A stretch of DNA of 64,000 nucleotides from Pseudomonadota bacterium (lineage in GTDB: Bacteria; Pseudomonadota; Gammaproteobacteria; Ga0077536), in contig JADJYF010000017.1 of NCBI GenBank assembly GCA_016719885.1, positions 37,142 to 101,141 of the forward strand, given 5' to 3'. Position 1 is the first letter of the stretch. Each line of letters opens with the position of its first letter. Below the pieces are notes generated by a model. That model had not been told where the DNA came from and did no database searches. It worked only from the letters and a program-made list of their open reading frames with translations. This document shows positions 7,981 to 16,543 of this stretch, piece by piece. The position numbers and the translations under genes were made by a program.

Positions 7981-9078
7981 TCACTCCATCGTCTCGCCGA
8001 GCGCGCGGTTCACCATCGGCATCACTTCGCGCGCCATGAGTTCCATGGAACGCCGCGACAGGGCGACGTCCTCCCAATCGTGGCCGGCATATACCAGGGT
8101 GCCAAACTCACCCACTTCGTCGCGCAGCGCGAGGATGCGTTCCGCCACCTGCGCCGGCGTGCCGCAGATCACCAGCGACTCCATGACGAAGTCGTGGGTG
8201 ACGTCGGCGTCGGCCATGTCGGCGCGGTTCTTGAAAAGATCCGGGCGGCCATTGCCGATGAGCTTGCGCATGAGGCTGCGATAGTAGTTGCCATAGGGGC
8301 CGGCGGGGTTCATGGCGTAGGCACGCGCGGTCTTTTCATCGTCGGCGACGAAAATGCTCTTGGCCACCCGCCAGTCGCCGAAGTTGAACGGGCGTGCGGC
8401 GCCTGCCCAACCCTCGACGAGCTTGGCGCGATGACTCGCGACCCATACCGGCTGCAGGAAATTGGCCGAGATGATCGACCAGCCGCGCGCCGCCGCCTGC
8501 GCCACCGAATCGGCGAATGGCGACATCGACGCGACCATGATGGGCGGATGCGGACGCTGCAGCGGCGGCACGATGGCGCCCTGCCCGATCTCGAGATCCA
8601 TGGTGCGGCGCGTGGAGATCTGCCAGAACTCGCCGTTCAGATCGTAGGGCGGCGTACCGCTCCAAATGGCCAGCACCTGTTCGATGGCCTCGGCGAACAT
8701 CGCGCGCCGGTCCTTGTCGAGGTTGCCGAACACCTCGGCATCGGAACGCAGTCCGCCGGGGCTGATGCCGAAGATGAATCGCCCGGCCAGCATGTGATCG
8801 AGCATCGCGACCTGCGCGGCGACCGCCGCCGGATGCGCATTGGGCAGGTTGACCGTACCGCTGCCGAGCTTGATACGCCGCGTCTGGTAGGCGAGCGAGG
8901 CAAGGAAAATCAGGCACGAGGTGATGGTCTCGGCGCGGTCGGTGACGTGCTCGCCGCAGAACGCCTCGGCAAATCCCAGTTCATCGGCCAGCAGGAAAGC
9001 TGCGCGGTCTTCGTGCAAGGTCGCGCTGTAATCGCGTCCCGGCGGATGCAACGGCATGGTGAAATAACTGAGCTTCAT
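7981..9078 (-). CDS. LLM-class flavin-dependent oxidoreductase
   Basis: This 365-residue TIM-barrel protein belongs to the bacterial-luciferase-like monooxygenase family, which uses reduced FMN or F420. It starts MKLSYFTMPLHPPGRDY and has the typical LADELGFAEAFCGEHV segment and the RIKLGSGTVNLPNAHP / LDHMLAGRFIFGISPGG pair that lines the flavin pocket. Close relatives include limonene-, alkane- and terpene-type monooxygenases; the substrate is not predictable. It is the first gene of a two-gene operon with the enol-lactonase-like hydrolase, suggesting an oxygenation step followed by lactone or ester opening. Confidence 0.85.
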   Translation of the reverse strand: MKLSYFTMPLHPPGRDYSATLHEDRAAFLLADELGFAEAFCGEHVTDRAETITSCLIFLASLAYQTRRIKLGSGTVNLPNAHPAAVAAQVAMLDHMLAGRFIFGISPGGLRSDAEVFGNLDKDRRAMFAEAIEQVLAIWSGTPPYDLNGEFWQISTRRTMDLEIGQGAIVPPLQRPHPPIMVASMSPFADSVAQAAARGWSIISANFLQPVWVASHRAKLVEGWAGAARPFNFGDWRVAKSIFVADDEKTARAYAMNPAGPYGNYYRSLMRKLIGNGRPDLFKNRADMADADVTHDFVMESLVICGTPAQVAERILALRDEVGEFGTLVYAGHDWEDVALSRRSMELMAREVMPMVNRALGETME

Positions 9079-9145
9079 GACACTCCCAGGACGCCATCCG
9101 GCGTCTGTCCTAGGTCGACAACGCAGACGTCAGTCCGAGCCCGGC

Positions 9146-10759
9146 TCAGACGTCTTCCATGACGAGTTCTATCACCGCCGCGCTGTCGGCGGCCAGGGCC
9201 GCCGGCAGCACCGCGTCGAAGGCCGCGTTGTCGGCGACACGCGCGCCGTACAGGCCGAAGGATTGCGCAAACGCCGCGAAGTCCGGATTGACCAGGTCGT
9301 TGGCAATGCGCCGGCCGGGGTAACGGCGGTCCTGGTGCATCTCGATGGTGCCGAACTTGCTGTTGTTGAACACCAGGATCAGCGGCTTGGCACCGTACTT
9401 GGCGGCGGTCGCGAGTTCCATGCCGGTCATGAGCATGCCGCCGTCGCCGACACAGCCCACCACGCGGCGCGCGGGTTCGGCCAGCGCCGCCGCGATCGCG
9501 GCCGGCACGCCCCAGCCCATCGCGCCGTTGATCGGCGCCAGCAGGCGTCCCGGTCGCGAATAGGCACGATAACGCTGCGGCCACAGCGTGAAGTTGCCGG
9601 CATCGACCGTGACGATGGCGTCGCTGGCCAGACGACGGTTCAAGGTCGCCATCACTTCGCCCGGATCGAGTCCGCCTTCGACCGTCGGCGGCTGACGCGC
9701 CGCCAGGCAGGCGTCGCGCAGGCGCTGACACCACTCGCCGCGCGCGTCACTGGCGGCAAGCGTGGTGGTGGCGAGCGCGCCGACGGTCTCGCCGATGTCG
9801 GCGCAGATGCCGAGCGTCGGCGGGTAGTTGCGGCCGATGTCCGCGGCGTTCGGGTAGATGTGTATCAACTCGCGCGCGCGCTGATCGCGGAACAGCGTGT
9901 AGCCGCGCGTGGTCGGCTCGTCGAGGCGCGCGCCGATCACCAGCACGCAGTCGGCTTCGGCGGCGAGCGCATACAGCTCGGCGTGGGCGCTCAGGCCCAG
10001 CGCGCCGGCATAGCACGCGTGCTCGTTGTCGAAGGCATCGTTGCGCCGCCACGCCACGCACACCGGCACGCGGTTGCGACGCGCGAACTGCTCGAGGTCG
10101 CGGCTCATGGCGTCACTGGTGACGCCGCCGCCGAAGATCACCAGCGGCCGCTCGGCCTCGTCGAGGCTGCGCTTGACCTGTTCGAGCTGGGCGGCGTCGA
10201 GGCCGCGGCGTTGGACCGGACGCGCCGGTTCGGGCGCGGCAAAGCTCGGCTCGCCGAGCACGTCTTCGGGTAGCGCCAACACCACCGGCCCCGGACGCCC
10301 GCTGCGTGCGATGTGGAAGGCGCGCGCCACCGCGCCCGGCAGCGCCTCGCCTATCGTCACCTGTTCGACATGCTTGGCGAAGGGCGCGAAGAAGGTCTCG
10401 TAATCGACTTCCTGGAAGGATTCACGGCCGAGATTGTCACGCGCCACCTGGCCGACGCACAGCAGCATGGGGATCGACGCCTGGCGTGCGACGTGCAGCG
10501 CAATCGAGGCATTGGCGGCGCCCGGCCCGCGCGTCACGAAGCACACGCCGGGCAGGCCGCTGAGCTGCGCGCTGGCGGCGGCCATGAAGGCCGCGCCGCT
10601 TTCGTGGCGACAGGTGATGAGCGGCAGGTGCTCGGGCACGTCGTACAGCGCATCGAGCACCGCCAGGAACGATTCCCCCGGCACGCAGAACAGGCGCGGC
10701 ACGCCGTGTTCGATCAGCGCCTCGACCAGCAACTGGCCGCCGCTCAAACGTTCGCTCAT
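9146..10759 (-). CDS. Thiamine diphosphate-dependent enzyme, acetolactate-synthase-like
   Basis: The 537-residue protein has the three-domain ThDP fold. The N-terminal Pyr domain carries the cofactor-activating E53 in CRHESGAAF. A central domain follows (RPLVIFGGGVTSDAM). The C-terminal PP domain has GDGGMLMTG and, about 28 residues on, NNSKFG, which is the Mg/ThDP signature. Related enzymes include acetolactate synthase, benzoylformate decarboxylase and oxalyl-CoA decarboxylase. FAD-type residues and a regulatory subunit are not evident, so a catabolic decarboxylase or lyase is likelier than branched-chain synthesis. Its ATG overlaps the stop of the upstream quinone reductase by 4 bases (ATGA), indicating translational coupling. 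Confidence 0.85.
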   Translation of the reverse strand: MSERLSGGQLLVEALIEHGVPRLFCVPGESFLAVLDALYDVPEHLPLITCRHESGAAFMAAASAQLSGLPGVCFVTRGPGAANASIALHVARQASIPMLLCVGQVARDNLGRESFQEVDYETFFAPFAKHVEQVTIGEALPGAVARAFHIARSGRPGPVVLALPEDVLGEPSFAAPEPARPVQRRGLDAAQLEQVKRSLDEAERPLVIFGGGVTSDAMSRDLEQFARRNRVPVCVAWRRNDAFDNEHACYAGALGLSAHAELYALAAEADCVLVIGARLDEPTTRGYTLFRDQRARELIHIYPNAADIGRNYPPTLGICADIGETVGALATTTLAASDARGEWCQRLRDACLAARQPPTVEGGLDPGEVMATLNRRLASDAIVTVDAGNFTLWPQRYRAYSRPGRLLAPINGAMGWGVPAAIAAALAEPARRVVGCVGDGGMLMTGMELATAAKYGAKPLILVFNNSKFGTIEMHQDRRYPGRRIANDLVNPDFAAFAQSFGLYGARVADNAAFDAVLPAALAADSAAVIELVMEDV

Positions 10760-11727
10760 GGCACCAGGATCGGAATGGTGTGCTTGGCGCGATCCTCGAG
10801 ATGACGGTGCGCCGCGGGCGCTTCGTCGAAAGAGAAACGCTCGACCGGGTGCGGCCACACGATGCCGCGTTCCAGCGCGTCGAAGAAACGGCTGGTGGAG
10901 AGCTCGAGCTCGGCGCGCGTGCCGACGTAGTGGCCGAGATTGGGCCGCGTGAGATACAGCGAGCCGTGGCGCGACAAGGCCAGCACGTCGAGCGGATCGG
11001 GTTTGCCGGAAGCATTGCCGTAGGCAACCATCAGGCCGCGCGGGCGGATGCATTCAATCGACTTCATGAAGGTGTCGCGGCCGATGGAATCGTAGGCCAC
11101 GTCCACGCCGCGCCCGCCGGTCAGCTCGCGCACCTGGGCGACGAAATCATCGGCGCCGTGCAGCAGCACGTGATCGGCGCCCGCTTCACGCGCCATCTCG
11201 AACTTGTTTTCCGCGCCGACCGTGGCGATGACGGTGGCGCCGAGATCCTTGGCCCACTGGCACACCATGAGGCCGGTGCCGCCGGTCGCGGCGTGCACGA
11301 TCACGGTCTCGCCGGCTTTCAGCTCATGCAGGCGGAACAAGAGGTATTCGGCGGTCATGCCGCGCGTGAGACTTGCCGCCACCACGTCGTCGGCGATGGC
11401 GTCGGGCAGGTGCACTATCGACTGCGCTTTCATGACCCGCGCCTCGACATAGGACGGGCCGGCCGAGCCGTAGCCGATGCGGTCACCGACCTTGAAGCCT
11501 TGCACCTCCGGGCCGACCGCTTCGATGACGCCGGTCGCCTGGTCGCCGATGATGGCGGGCAGCTTGATGGGGTACAGGCCGCGCCGGAAATAGGTGTCGA
11601 TGAAGTTGACGCCGATGCCGGTGTGCCTCACCAGCACTTCGCCGACGCCGGGTGTACGCAGCTCGACCTCCTCGACCACGAGGTTGTCGGGGCCGCCCAG
11701 TTCTCGAAGCACGATGGCACGTGTCAC
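10756..11727 (-). CDS. qor: NADPH:quinone oxidoreductase (zinc-independent MDR family)
   Basis: This 323-residue medium-chain dehydrogenase/reductase is of the quinone-oxidoreductase type. It has VNFIDTYFRRGLYP, PAIIGDQATGVIEAVG, the nucleotide-binding VHAATGGTGLMVCQWAKDLG (AATGGTG near residue 146) and DVAYDSIG. The cysteine and histidine ligands of zinc alcohol dehydrogenases are absent, as expected for QOR. It reduces quinones or enones with NADPH in the cytosol. It is the first gene of a pair; the ThDP enzyme starts inside its stop codon. The two together may process one catabolic intermediate, but that is inference. Confidence 0.9.
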   Translation of the reverse strand: MTRAIVLRELGGPDNLVVEEVELRTPGVGEVLVRHTGIGVNFIDTYFRRGLYPIKLPAIIGDQATGVIEAVGPEVQGFKVGDRIGYGSAGPSYVEARVMKAQSIVHLPDAIADDVVAASLTRGMTAEYLLFRLHELKAGETVIVHAATGGTGLMVCQWAKDLGATVIATVGAENKFEMAREAGADHVLLHGADDFVAQVRELTGGRGVDVAYDSIGRDTFMKSIECIRPRGLMVAYGNASGKPDPLDVLALSRHGSLYLTRPNLGHYVGTRAELELSTSRFFDALERGIVWPHPVERFSFDEAPAAHRHLEDRAKHTIPILVP

Positions 11728-11878
11728 TCAACTCTCCCCTGCGTGGCGCGTTCGTTGGCAGTATACCCAAGCAGTCCAGGCTGCGAAGCGGCGGATTTGC
11801 GGCGCCCCGTCACCCTTCGGGCGCATCGCGCGCACTGCTAGAATCGCGCCCAGTCACCTACCGGCAAGGACCTCGCCC

Positions 11879-12469
11879 ATGAGCCGTACCGCCGTCCGCA
11901 TCTTCTTCAACTTCCGCAGCCCCTATTGCTACCTCGCGTCGCACACGCTGTTTGCACGGCTCGCGGCCTTCGACGTCGACATTCAATGGCGCTCGCTGGG
12001 AGGTTGGGACGGACGCTCGGCGCCGGAGCGGGCCAAGGTCAAGGTGCCACTCACGCGCCAGGACGTCGCGCGCTGGTGTCGACGCATGGGGGTGCCTTTC
12101 AATCCACCGCCGGTTTCGACCGACCCGACGCCGGCCGCACTGGTGGCGTTCGCCGCGGAAGAGGCCGGCCTCCTGCCGCGTTACGTGGAACGCGTGATGT
12201 GGCGCGAATGGGCCGAGGGCCAGGACATCGGCATGACGCCGGTGCTGGAAGGCGTGGCGGAAGACATCGGTCTCGGCGCCGACGCGGTACGCCGCGCGCT
12301 CGATGATTTCACCCATCTCGCGCGCCTGCAGGAAAACTGGCAGGAAGCGACGAGCCTCGGCGTAATTGGCGTGCCGACGTTCGTGGTGGGCGATCAGATC
12401 TTCTGGGGCAACGATCGCCTCGAGTTCCTGGAGGAACATCTCACCGAACTCGGCCTCGGCAAGCGCTGA
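11879..12469 (+). CDS. DsbA-family protein, 2-hydroxychromene-2-carboxylate isomerase type
   Basis: The 196-residue protein has the kappa-GST/HCCA-isomerase version of the DsbA fold. FFNFRSPYCYLASHTLFARL carries the conserved S14-P15 in place of the CxxC of true DsbA. The helical insert includes VERVMWREWAEGQDIG, and GVIGVPTFVVGDQIFWGNDRL is the cis-proline/substrate segment. The family uses glutathione to isomerise 2-hydroxychromene-2-carboxylate in naphthalene breakdown, or acts as a related GSH-dependent isomerase. It diverges from the quinone reductase on the opposite strand. No signal peptide is seen, so it is cytosolic. Confidence 0.85.
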   Translation: MSRTAVRIFFNFRSPYCYLASHTLFARLAAFDVDIQWRSLGGWDGRSAPERAKVKVPLTRQDVARWCRRMGVPFNPPPVSTDPTPAALVAFAAEEAGLLPRYVERVMWREWAEGQDIGMTPVLEGVAEDIGLGADAVRRALDDFTHLARLQENWQEATSLGVIGVPTFVVGDQIFWGNDRLEFLEEHLTELGLGKR

Positions 12470-12491
12470 TCCGAACCGTGGCCGGCGCCGC

Positions 12492-13517
12492 TCAGGCGCG
12501 CAGCGCCGGCATCACCCGCTCGACGAACAAATCCAGCGACGCCATCTCGTCGCGGTGCGCGAGGTCGCCATAGGCCATCTGCGCGATCACGTAGTTGACG
12601 CCGGTCGCTTCGATCTGCGCGGCCAATTCGTCCGCCACCCGCGCGGGCGATCCGCACACCAGCATGCCCACCGCGCGCGCGGTCTCGAAGTTGTCCAACG
12701 AGCCAATCAGCGGCGCTTCGATGCCATGCTCGCGCCACAGCTTGATGAGCTTGCCGAACCAGTTGAGATAGGACGGGCGCGCGAGGCGCTCGGCCTCGGC
12801 GTCGCTGGGCGCCACCAGCACCATGCGATACATGCCGTTCAAGGGCGCCTGCACGCCGAAGCGCCCACGCAAGGGATCGTCCTTCAGGTTCGCGAACGCC
12901 TCGCGATAGGTGCTGACGGCGGTGCGAATCATCTCGACGTTGCCGAGCGCCGCGGTATGCATGCCGGCGCGCGCGGCTTCGGTCAGGCCTTCGACCGACA
13001 TCGAGGCCGACCACATCGGCAACGGCTGCTGCAGCGGCGCCAACGGCAGCGGCACGTCATCGTAGTGAAAGAAGCGGCCGTGGAAAGTCAGGCGTTCGGC
13101 GCCGAGGCCGGCGCGCAACACCGCCAGCGCTTCGGCGGTGCGAGCCGCGGCGATATCGTCGCCGACGCCGTAGAAATTGAGTTCGATGGGCGAGATGGCG
13201 CGCCCCACGCCGACTTCCAGGCGCCCTTCGCTCAGTTGATCGAGCAATGCGATTTCGCCGAGCAGACGCAGCGGATCGTAGAGCGGCAGCAGGTAGACCA
13301 GCGGGCCCAAGCGCAGACGCGTGGTGGCCTGCGCGACCGCGGCGAGAAATACGCTGGGCGACGAAGCCATGCCCAGCGGCGTGCCGTGATGCTCGGCGAG
13401 ATGATAGGCGCGAAAGCCACCGGCCTCGGCCTGGCGGATGAATTCGATGCGGTCCTTCAGCGTGCGCGCCGGCGCCTCGGGCTTGTGGTCGAGATGATCG
13501 AAAAGTCCAAACTGCAT
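12492..13517 (-). CDS. LLM-class flavin-dependent oxidoreductase
   Basis: A second LLM (luciferase-like) monooxygenase of 341 residues: MQFGLFDHLDHKPEAP, EAGGFRAYHLAEHHGTPLG, RLRLGPLVYLLPLYDPLRLL and LDQLSEGRLEVGVGRAISP are the typical alkanal-monooxygenase-like strands that bind reduced flavin. The start at 13517 is supported by GGGGGAG directly upstream; the longer in-frame ATG adds seven unconserved residues. It is convergent with the HCCA-isomerase-like gene and 22 bases separate the two stops. The substrate is unknown. It is not closely similar to the other two LLM proteins in the window. Confidence 0.85.
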   Translation of the reverse strand: MQFGLFDHLDHKPEAPARTLKDRIEFIRQAEAGGFRAYHLAEHHGTPLGMASSPSVFLAAVAQATTRLRLGPLVYLLPLYDPLRLLGEIALLDQLSEGRLEVGVGRAISPIELNFYGVGDDIAAARTAEALAVLRAGLGAERLTFHGRFFHYDDVPLPLAPLQQPLPMWSASMSVEGLTEAARAGMHTAALGNVEMIRTAVSTYREAFANLKDDPLRGRFGVQAPLNGMYRMVLVAPSDAEAERLARPSYLNWFGKLIKLWREHGIEAPLIGSLDNFETARAVGMLVCGSPARVADELAAQIEATGVNYVIAQMAYGDLAHRDEMASLDLFVERVMPALRA

Positions 13518-13633
13518 GCTCCCCCCTGGTCGCGCCATGCCGGCGCCGCGCTCACTCGTGGCGCTGCCGGTCGCGGCCGGGCAGCGCGTCTAGCGTACAA
13601 CAGCGGGCAGCATGTGCGACGCGAGGCAAAGCC

Positions 13634-14431
13634 TCAAGCGGAACGGCGACGACGCAGGACTGCGAGGCCAGGCAGCAACAGGGCCAGCGTGCCGGGCTCG
13701 GGCACGTACTGCTCGCCCTCGATGGTGTCGTTGGCGCAGCTCATGGCCCAGTGCAAGGCCATGCTGTCGCCCTGGGCGAGCGCGGTGTTGGCGACATCGA
13801 AGTCGAAGCGCAGGTGGCGATTGCCGGCGGTGCTGTCCACCGACCACGTGCCCTGACCCAGCGCGTGCACGGTACGCGACGCGCGGTCGACGCCCACTTC
13901 CTGGCCGTCGCGAAAGATGGCGCCCGACAGGAAATCATTGCTGAGCAGCGCGTTGGCATCGTTGCTCGCGCCGGTCAGCGCGTACAGGGTGCCGCTGCCG
14001 CCGACGTCGGTCCAGCGGTCACGGTCGATGGAAAAGCCGTAGGTCCAGTGCGTGCCGGTGACGTTGTTGTCATTGAGATGGTGCGGGTCGTTGCCGAACG
14101 GCGTCCATTCGCTGGCGAGGAACAGGTCGCCATAGCCGATGCCCATCGCCACGCCATCCAGTCGGCTCGCCGCGCGCTGGGTGTATTGCGGATAGAGGAA
14201 CTCGTCGGCATGACCGGCGAATGTCGTGTAGATCTTGACCGTGAGCTTGCTGCCGTTGCGCGAAATGCTCGCACCCTGCACGTCGAACACCGGTCCGCCG
14301 ACGATGTCGCCATAGCCATGGTCATTACCGCCGTAGTAGGTGTCGTTGATGGGATAGGCCATGGCACTGGCGGTAAAGACCAGTGTGCTTGCGATGGCGG
14401 CGATGCGCAGACCCTGTGCCAGGCTGGGCAT
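13634..14431 (-). CDS. PEP-CTERM sorting-domain secreted protein
   Basis: The 265-residue precursor has an N-terminal signal peptide (hydrophobic stretch from about residue 8 to a cleavage after SAMA, residue 24). Its mature domain is rich in Gly, Asp and Asn (NDTYYGGNDHGYGDIVGG). It ends in a classic PEP-CTERM tail, residues 243-265: VPEPGTLALLLPGLAVLRRR, i.e. VPEP motif, hydrophobic span, arginine cluster. This tail is recognised by an exosortase (EpsH) that processes exported proteins in exopolysaccharide-making bacteria. No exosortase is encoded in this window, so it must lie elsewhere. GGAG lies 6 bases upstream of the chosen ATG. Mature function unknown. Confidence 0.9.
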   Translation of the reverse strand: MPSLAQGLRIAAIASTLVFTASAMAYPINDTYYGGNDHGYGDIVGGPVFDVQGASISRNGSKLTVKIYTTFAGHADEFLYPQYTQRAASRLDGVAMGIGYGDLFLASEWTPFGNDPHHLNDNNVTGTHWTYGFSIDRDRWTDVGGSGTLYALTGASNDANALLSNDFLSGAIFRDGQEVGVDRASRTVHALGQGTWSVDSTAGNRHLRFDFDVANTALAQGDSMALHWAMSCANDTIEGEQYVPEPGTLALLLPGLAVLRRRRSA

Positions 14432-14646
14432 GATGTTCTCCTTGACGTTCGTGTGCCGTGGGCTGGTCGCGAAACGCCAGCCTCGTTGTGTGCGATGAAC
14501 GTTGCAGGATGCGGGCCAAACGCCGTGACGGCGCGCGAAACCGCCGATTGCGGACTTGCGTCGCAAAAGCCCTCGGGAAAAATGTGAAGTGGCGCAGGGC
14601 GATGTCGCCGGCTGACGACGATGAGGCCGTGCAGGCGAGCTCGAGA

Positions 14647-14678
14647 GCGCCTGGGCGCGGGCATGCGCGCCCAGGCGC
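14647..14678. terminator. Strong hairpin after the VOC dioxygenase gene
   Basis: A perfect 13-bp GC-rich stem (14647-14659 with 14666-14678) closes a 6-base loop, 8 bases past the stop at 14687 on the minus strand. No T run follows on either strand, so termination efficiency is uncertain. Confidence 0.5.
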
Positions 14679-14686
14679 GTGAGTGA

Positions 14687-15649
14687 TCAGTCTTTCAGGT
14701 AACCGAGCTGCGCGAGCATTTCCTCGCGGCTCATCTTGAGCTGTGGCGCCAGCATCACTTCCAGGCCGAGCTTGTCGCGCGGTTCGTCGCAGGTGAAGCC
14801 GTCGTCGTGGGTGACGGTCGCTTCGAACATCGCGCCGGACGGCGTGCGCACGTAGATGGAATCGAAATAGCCACGATTCTTCACGTCCGAGACATCGGTG
14901 TAGCCCATGCCTTCGAGATGCAGCTTGAGCTGGTCCTGCTCAGCGTGGCTGCCGACCTGGAACGCCATGTGATGCACCGTGCCCTCGCCGACGATCCAGG
15001 TGCCGGCCTTGCGCTCGGGCTGCACTTCGAAGTCGATGATGGTGCCGCTGCCGCCGTTGCCGAGCTGGTAGCGCAGAAGGTTGCGATCGGCGGCGACCCG
15101 CGTGCCGCCCCAGCCGAGCTGCATGAATTCTTCCATCGGCTCGGCGTCGCGCGTCGACACGCAAATCGAATGCGTGCCGCGGATCATGAGTTCCGCCGGC
15201 ACCGGCCCCTTGCTGTGCGGCTTGCGCGCATCGTCCGCCACCGCGACCAGCGAGTAGTCGACGCCGCAGGGGTGCTGGAAGTCGAGATAGCGCTCACCGA
15301 AACGCTCGTTGTCGGTGACCTCGAAGCCGTGCGCGCCCAGGCGCTCGCGCCAGAAGTCGAGCGCCGCCGGCGGAATCGACAGGCTCACGTAGCTGATCTG
15401 GCCGCTGCCCTTGCGTCCCTTCACACCGGTGTGGGCGACCGGGAAGGTGGTGACCAGCGAGCTCTCCTCGCCGGCGTCGTTGCCGTAATAAAGGTGGTAG
15501 ATGGGCGCCTCGCCGTCGTAGAAGGCGGTCTTCTTGACGCTCTTCAGGCCCAGCACCTTGGTGTGGAAATCGTAATCCTGCTGCGCACCGCCGGTGGCGA
15601 TGGTGATGTGATGATGACGGGTGATGAAGCTGCCGGGCGTTGCTGACAT
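14687..15649 (-). CDS. VOC-family ring-cleaving dioxygenase (MhqA/MhqO-like)
   Basis: The 320-residue protein is built from two vicinal-oxygen-chelate modules. It opens with TRHHHITIATGGAQQDYDFH and has YHLYYGNDAGEESSLVTTFP. The second half has GTVHHMAFQV and IYVRTPSGAMFEATVTHD, giving the His, His, Glu facial triad that binds Fe(II) in this family. MhqA/MhqO-type proteins cleave hydroquinone-like or catecholic rings. The ATG at 15649 was chosen because relatives start there; the in-frame ORF runs 78 codons further upstream without conservation. It is divergent from the YfcG-like GST, which may supply thiol chemistry for quinone products. Confidence 0.85.
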   Translation of the reverse strand: MSATPGSFITRHHHITIATGGAQQDYDFHTKVLGLKSVKKTAFYDGEAPIYHLYYGNDAGEESSLVTTFPVAHTGVKGRKGSGQISYVSLSIPPAALDFWRERLGAHGFEVTDNERFGERYLDFQHPCGVDYSLVAVADDARKPHSKGPVPAELMIRGTHSICVSTRDAEPMEEFMQLGWGGTRVAADRNLLRYQLGNGGSGTIIDFEVQPERKAGTWIVGEGTVHHMAFQVGSHAEQDQLKLHLEGMGYTDVSDVKNRGYFDSIYVRTPSGAMFEATVTHDDGFTCDEPRDKLGLEVMLAPQLKMSREEMLAQLGYLKD

Positions 15650-15875
15650 GGGCGCTCTCCGTTCGTTTGAATGAGGATTCGTGACGGCTGCGCTTGCCGC
15701 GACCTGGCGCGCAATGGCACTCGAACGGCCGACTGCAAGGCCGCGCCAAGCTAGCACGCGCTTCTGGCCAGCGGCAAGGCAAGCCGCCCTGACGCCGGGC
15801 GCGGCGCCGCACCGCGCTGGGCGCGGCCCAAGGCCTCCCCTATGATGGAAAGCGGGACGGCGAGGAGCGCAGCGC

Positions 15876-16505
15876 ATGATCAATCTCTACACCTGGTCGA
15901 CACCGAACGGCCGCAAGGTCTCCATCCTGCTCGAGGAGCTGGGTTGGCCGTACACCGTGCACACGGTGGATATCACCAAGGGCGAGCAGTTCGCGCCGGA
16001 CTTCCTCGCCATCAGCCCCAACAACAAGATCCCGGCCATCGTCGACGAGGAGAGCGGCTTCACGCTCATGGAGTCGGGCGCGATCCTCATCTACCTCGCC
16101 GAACGCGCCGATCGCCTGCTGCCGCGCGCGCCCCACGCACGCATGGCCACGCTCGAATGGCTGATGTGGCAGATGGGCGGTTTCGGCCCCATGCTCGGCC
16201 AGGCCCATCACTTCGTGCATTTCAACCCGGACAAATCCGACTACGCGCGCGAGCGCTACGCCAGCGAGGCGCAGCGCCTGTACGGCGTGCTCGATCGCCG
16301 GCTGGCGGCGCACGCCTACGTGGCCGGCGCGGACTACAGCATCGCCGACATCGCCATCTGGCCGTGGGTGGCGCGCTACGAGTGGCAGGCGGTGTCGCTG
16401 CACGACTTCCCGCACGTGCTGCGCTGGTACCGCGAGCTCGCGGCGCGGCCGGCGGTGATACGGGGCTACAGCGTGCCGACCGCCGCCACCATCCCCATGC
16501 CCTGA
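15876..16505 (+). CDS. yfcG: YfcG-type GST / disulfide-bond oxidoreductase
   Basis: The 209-residue protein matches E. coli YfcG along most of its length: TPNGRKVSILLEELG (9-23, with T9 and N11 of the Nu-class active site), ISPNNKIPAIVD (46-57), ESGAILIYLAERAD and the C-domain LMWQMGGFGPMLGQAHHF and YSIADIAIWPWVARYEW. Nu-class GSTs bind two glutathiones or GSSG and reduce disulfides such as 2-hydroxyethyl disulfide. It is followed after 38 bases by an SDR on the same strand, so the two are probably an operon. Confidence 0.92.
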   Translation: MINLYTWSTPNGRKVSILLEELGWPYTVHTVDITKGEQFAPDFLAISPNNKIPAIVDEESGFTLMESGAILIYLAERADRLLPRAPHARMATLEWLMWQMGGFGPMLGQAHHFVHFNPDKSDYARERYASEAQRLYGVLDRRLAAHAYVAGADYSIADIAIWPWVARYEWQAVSLHDFPHVLRWYRELAARPAVIRGYSVPTAATIPMP

Positions 16506-16543
16506 ATAGGCATGCAGCGCCGTTCGTCCTGTCGCCAGCCGCG

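Noticed and set aside
12366..13856. Long plus-strand open frame of about 496 codons
   Set aside because: Antisense to the LLM oxidoreductase and to part of the PEP-CTERM gene; no conserved motifs.
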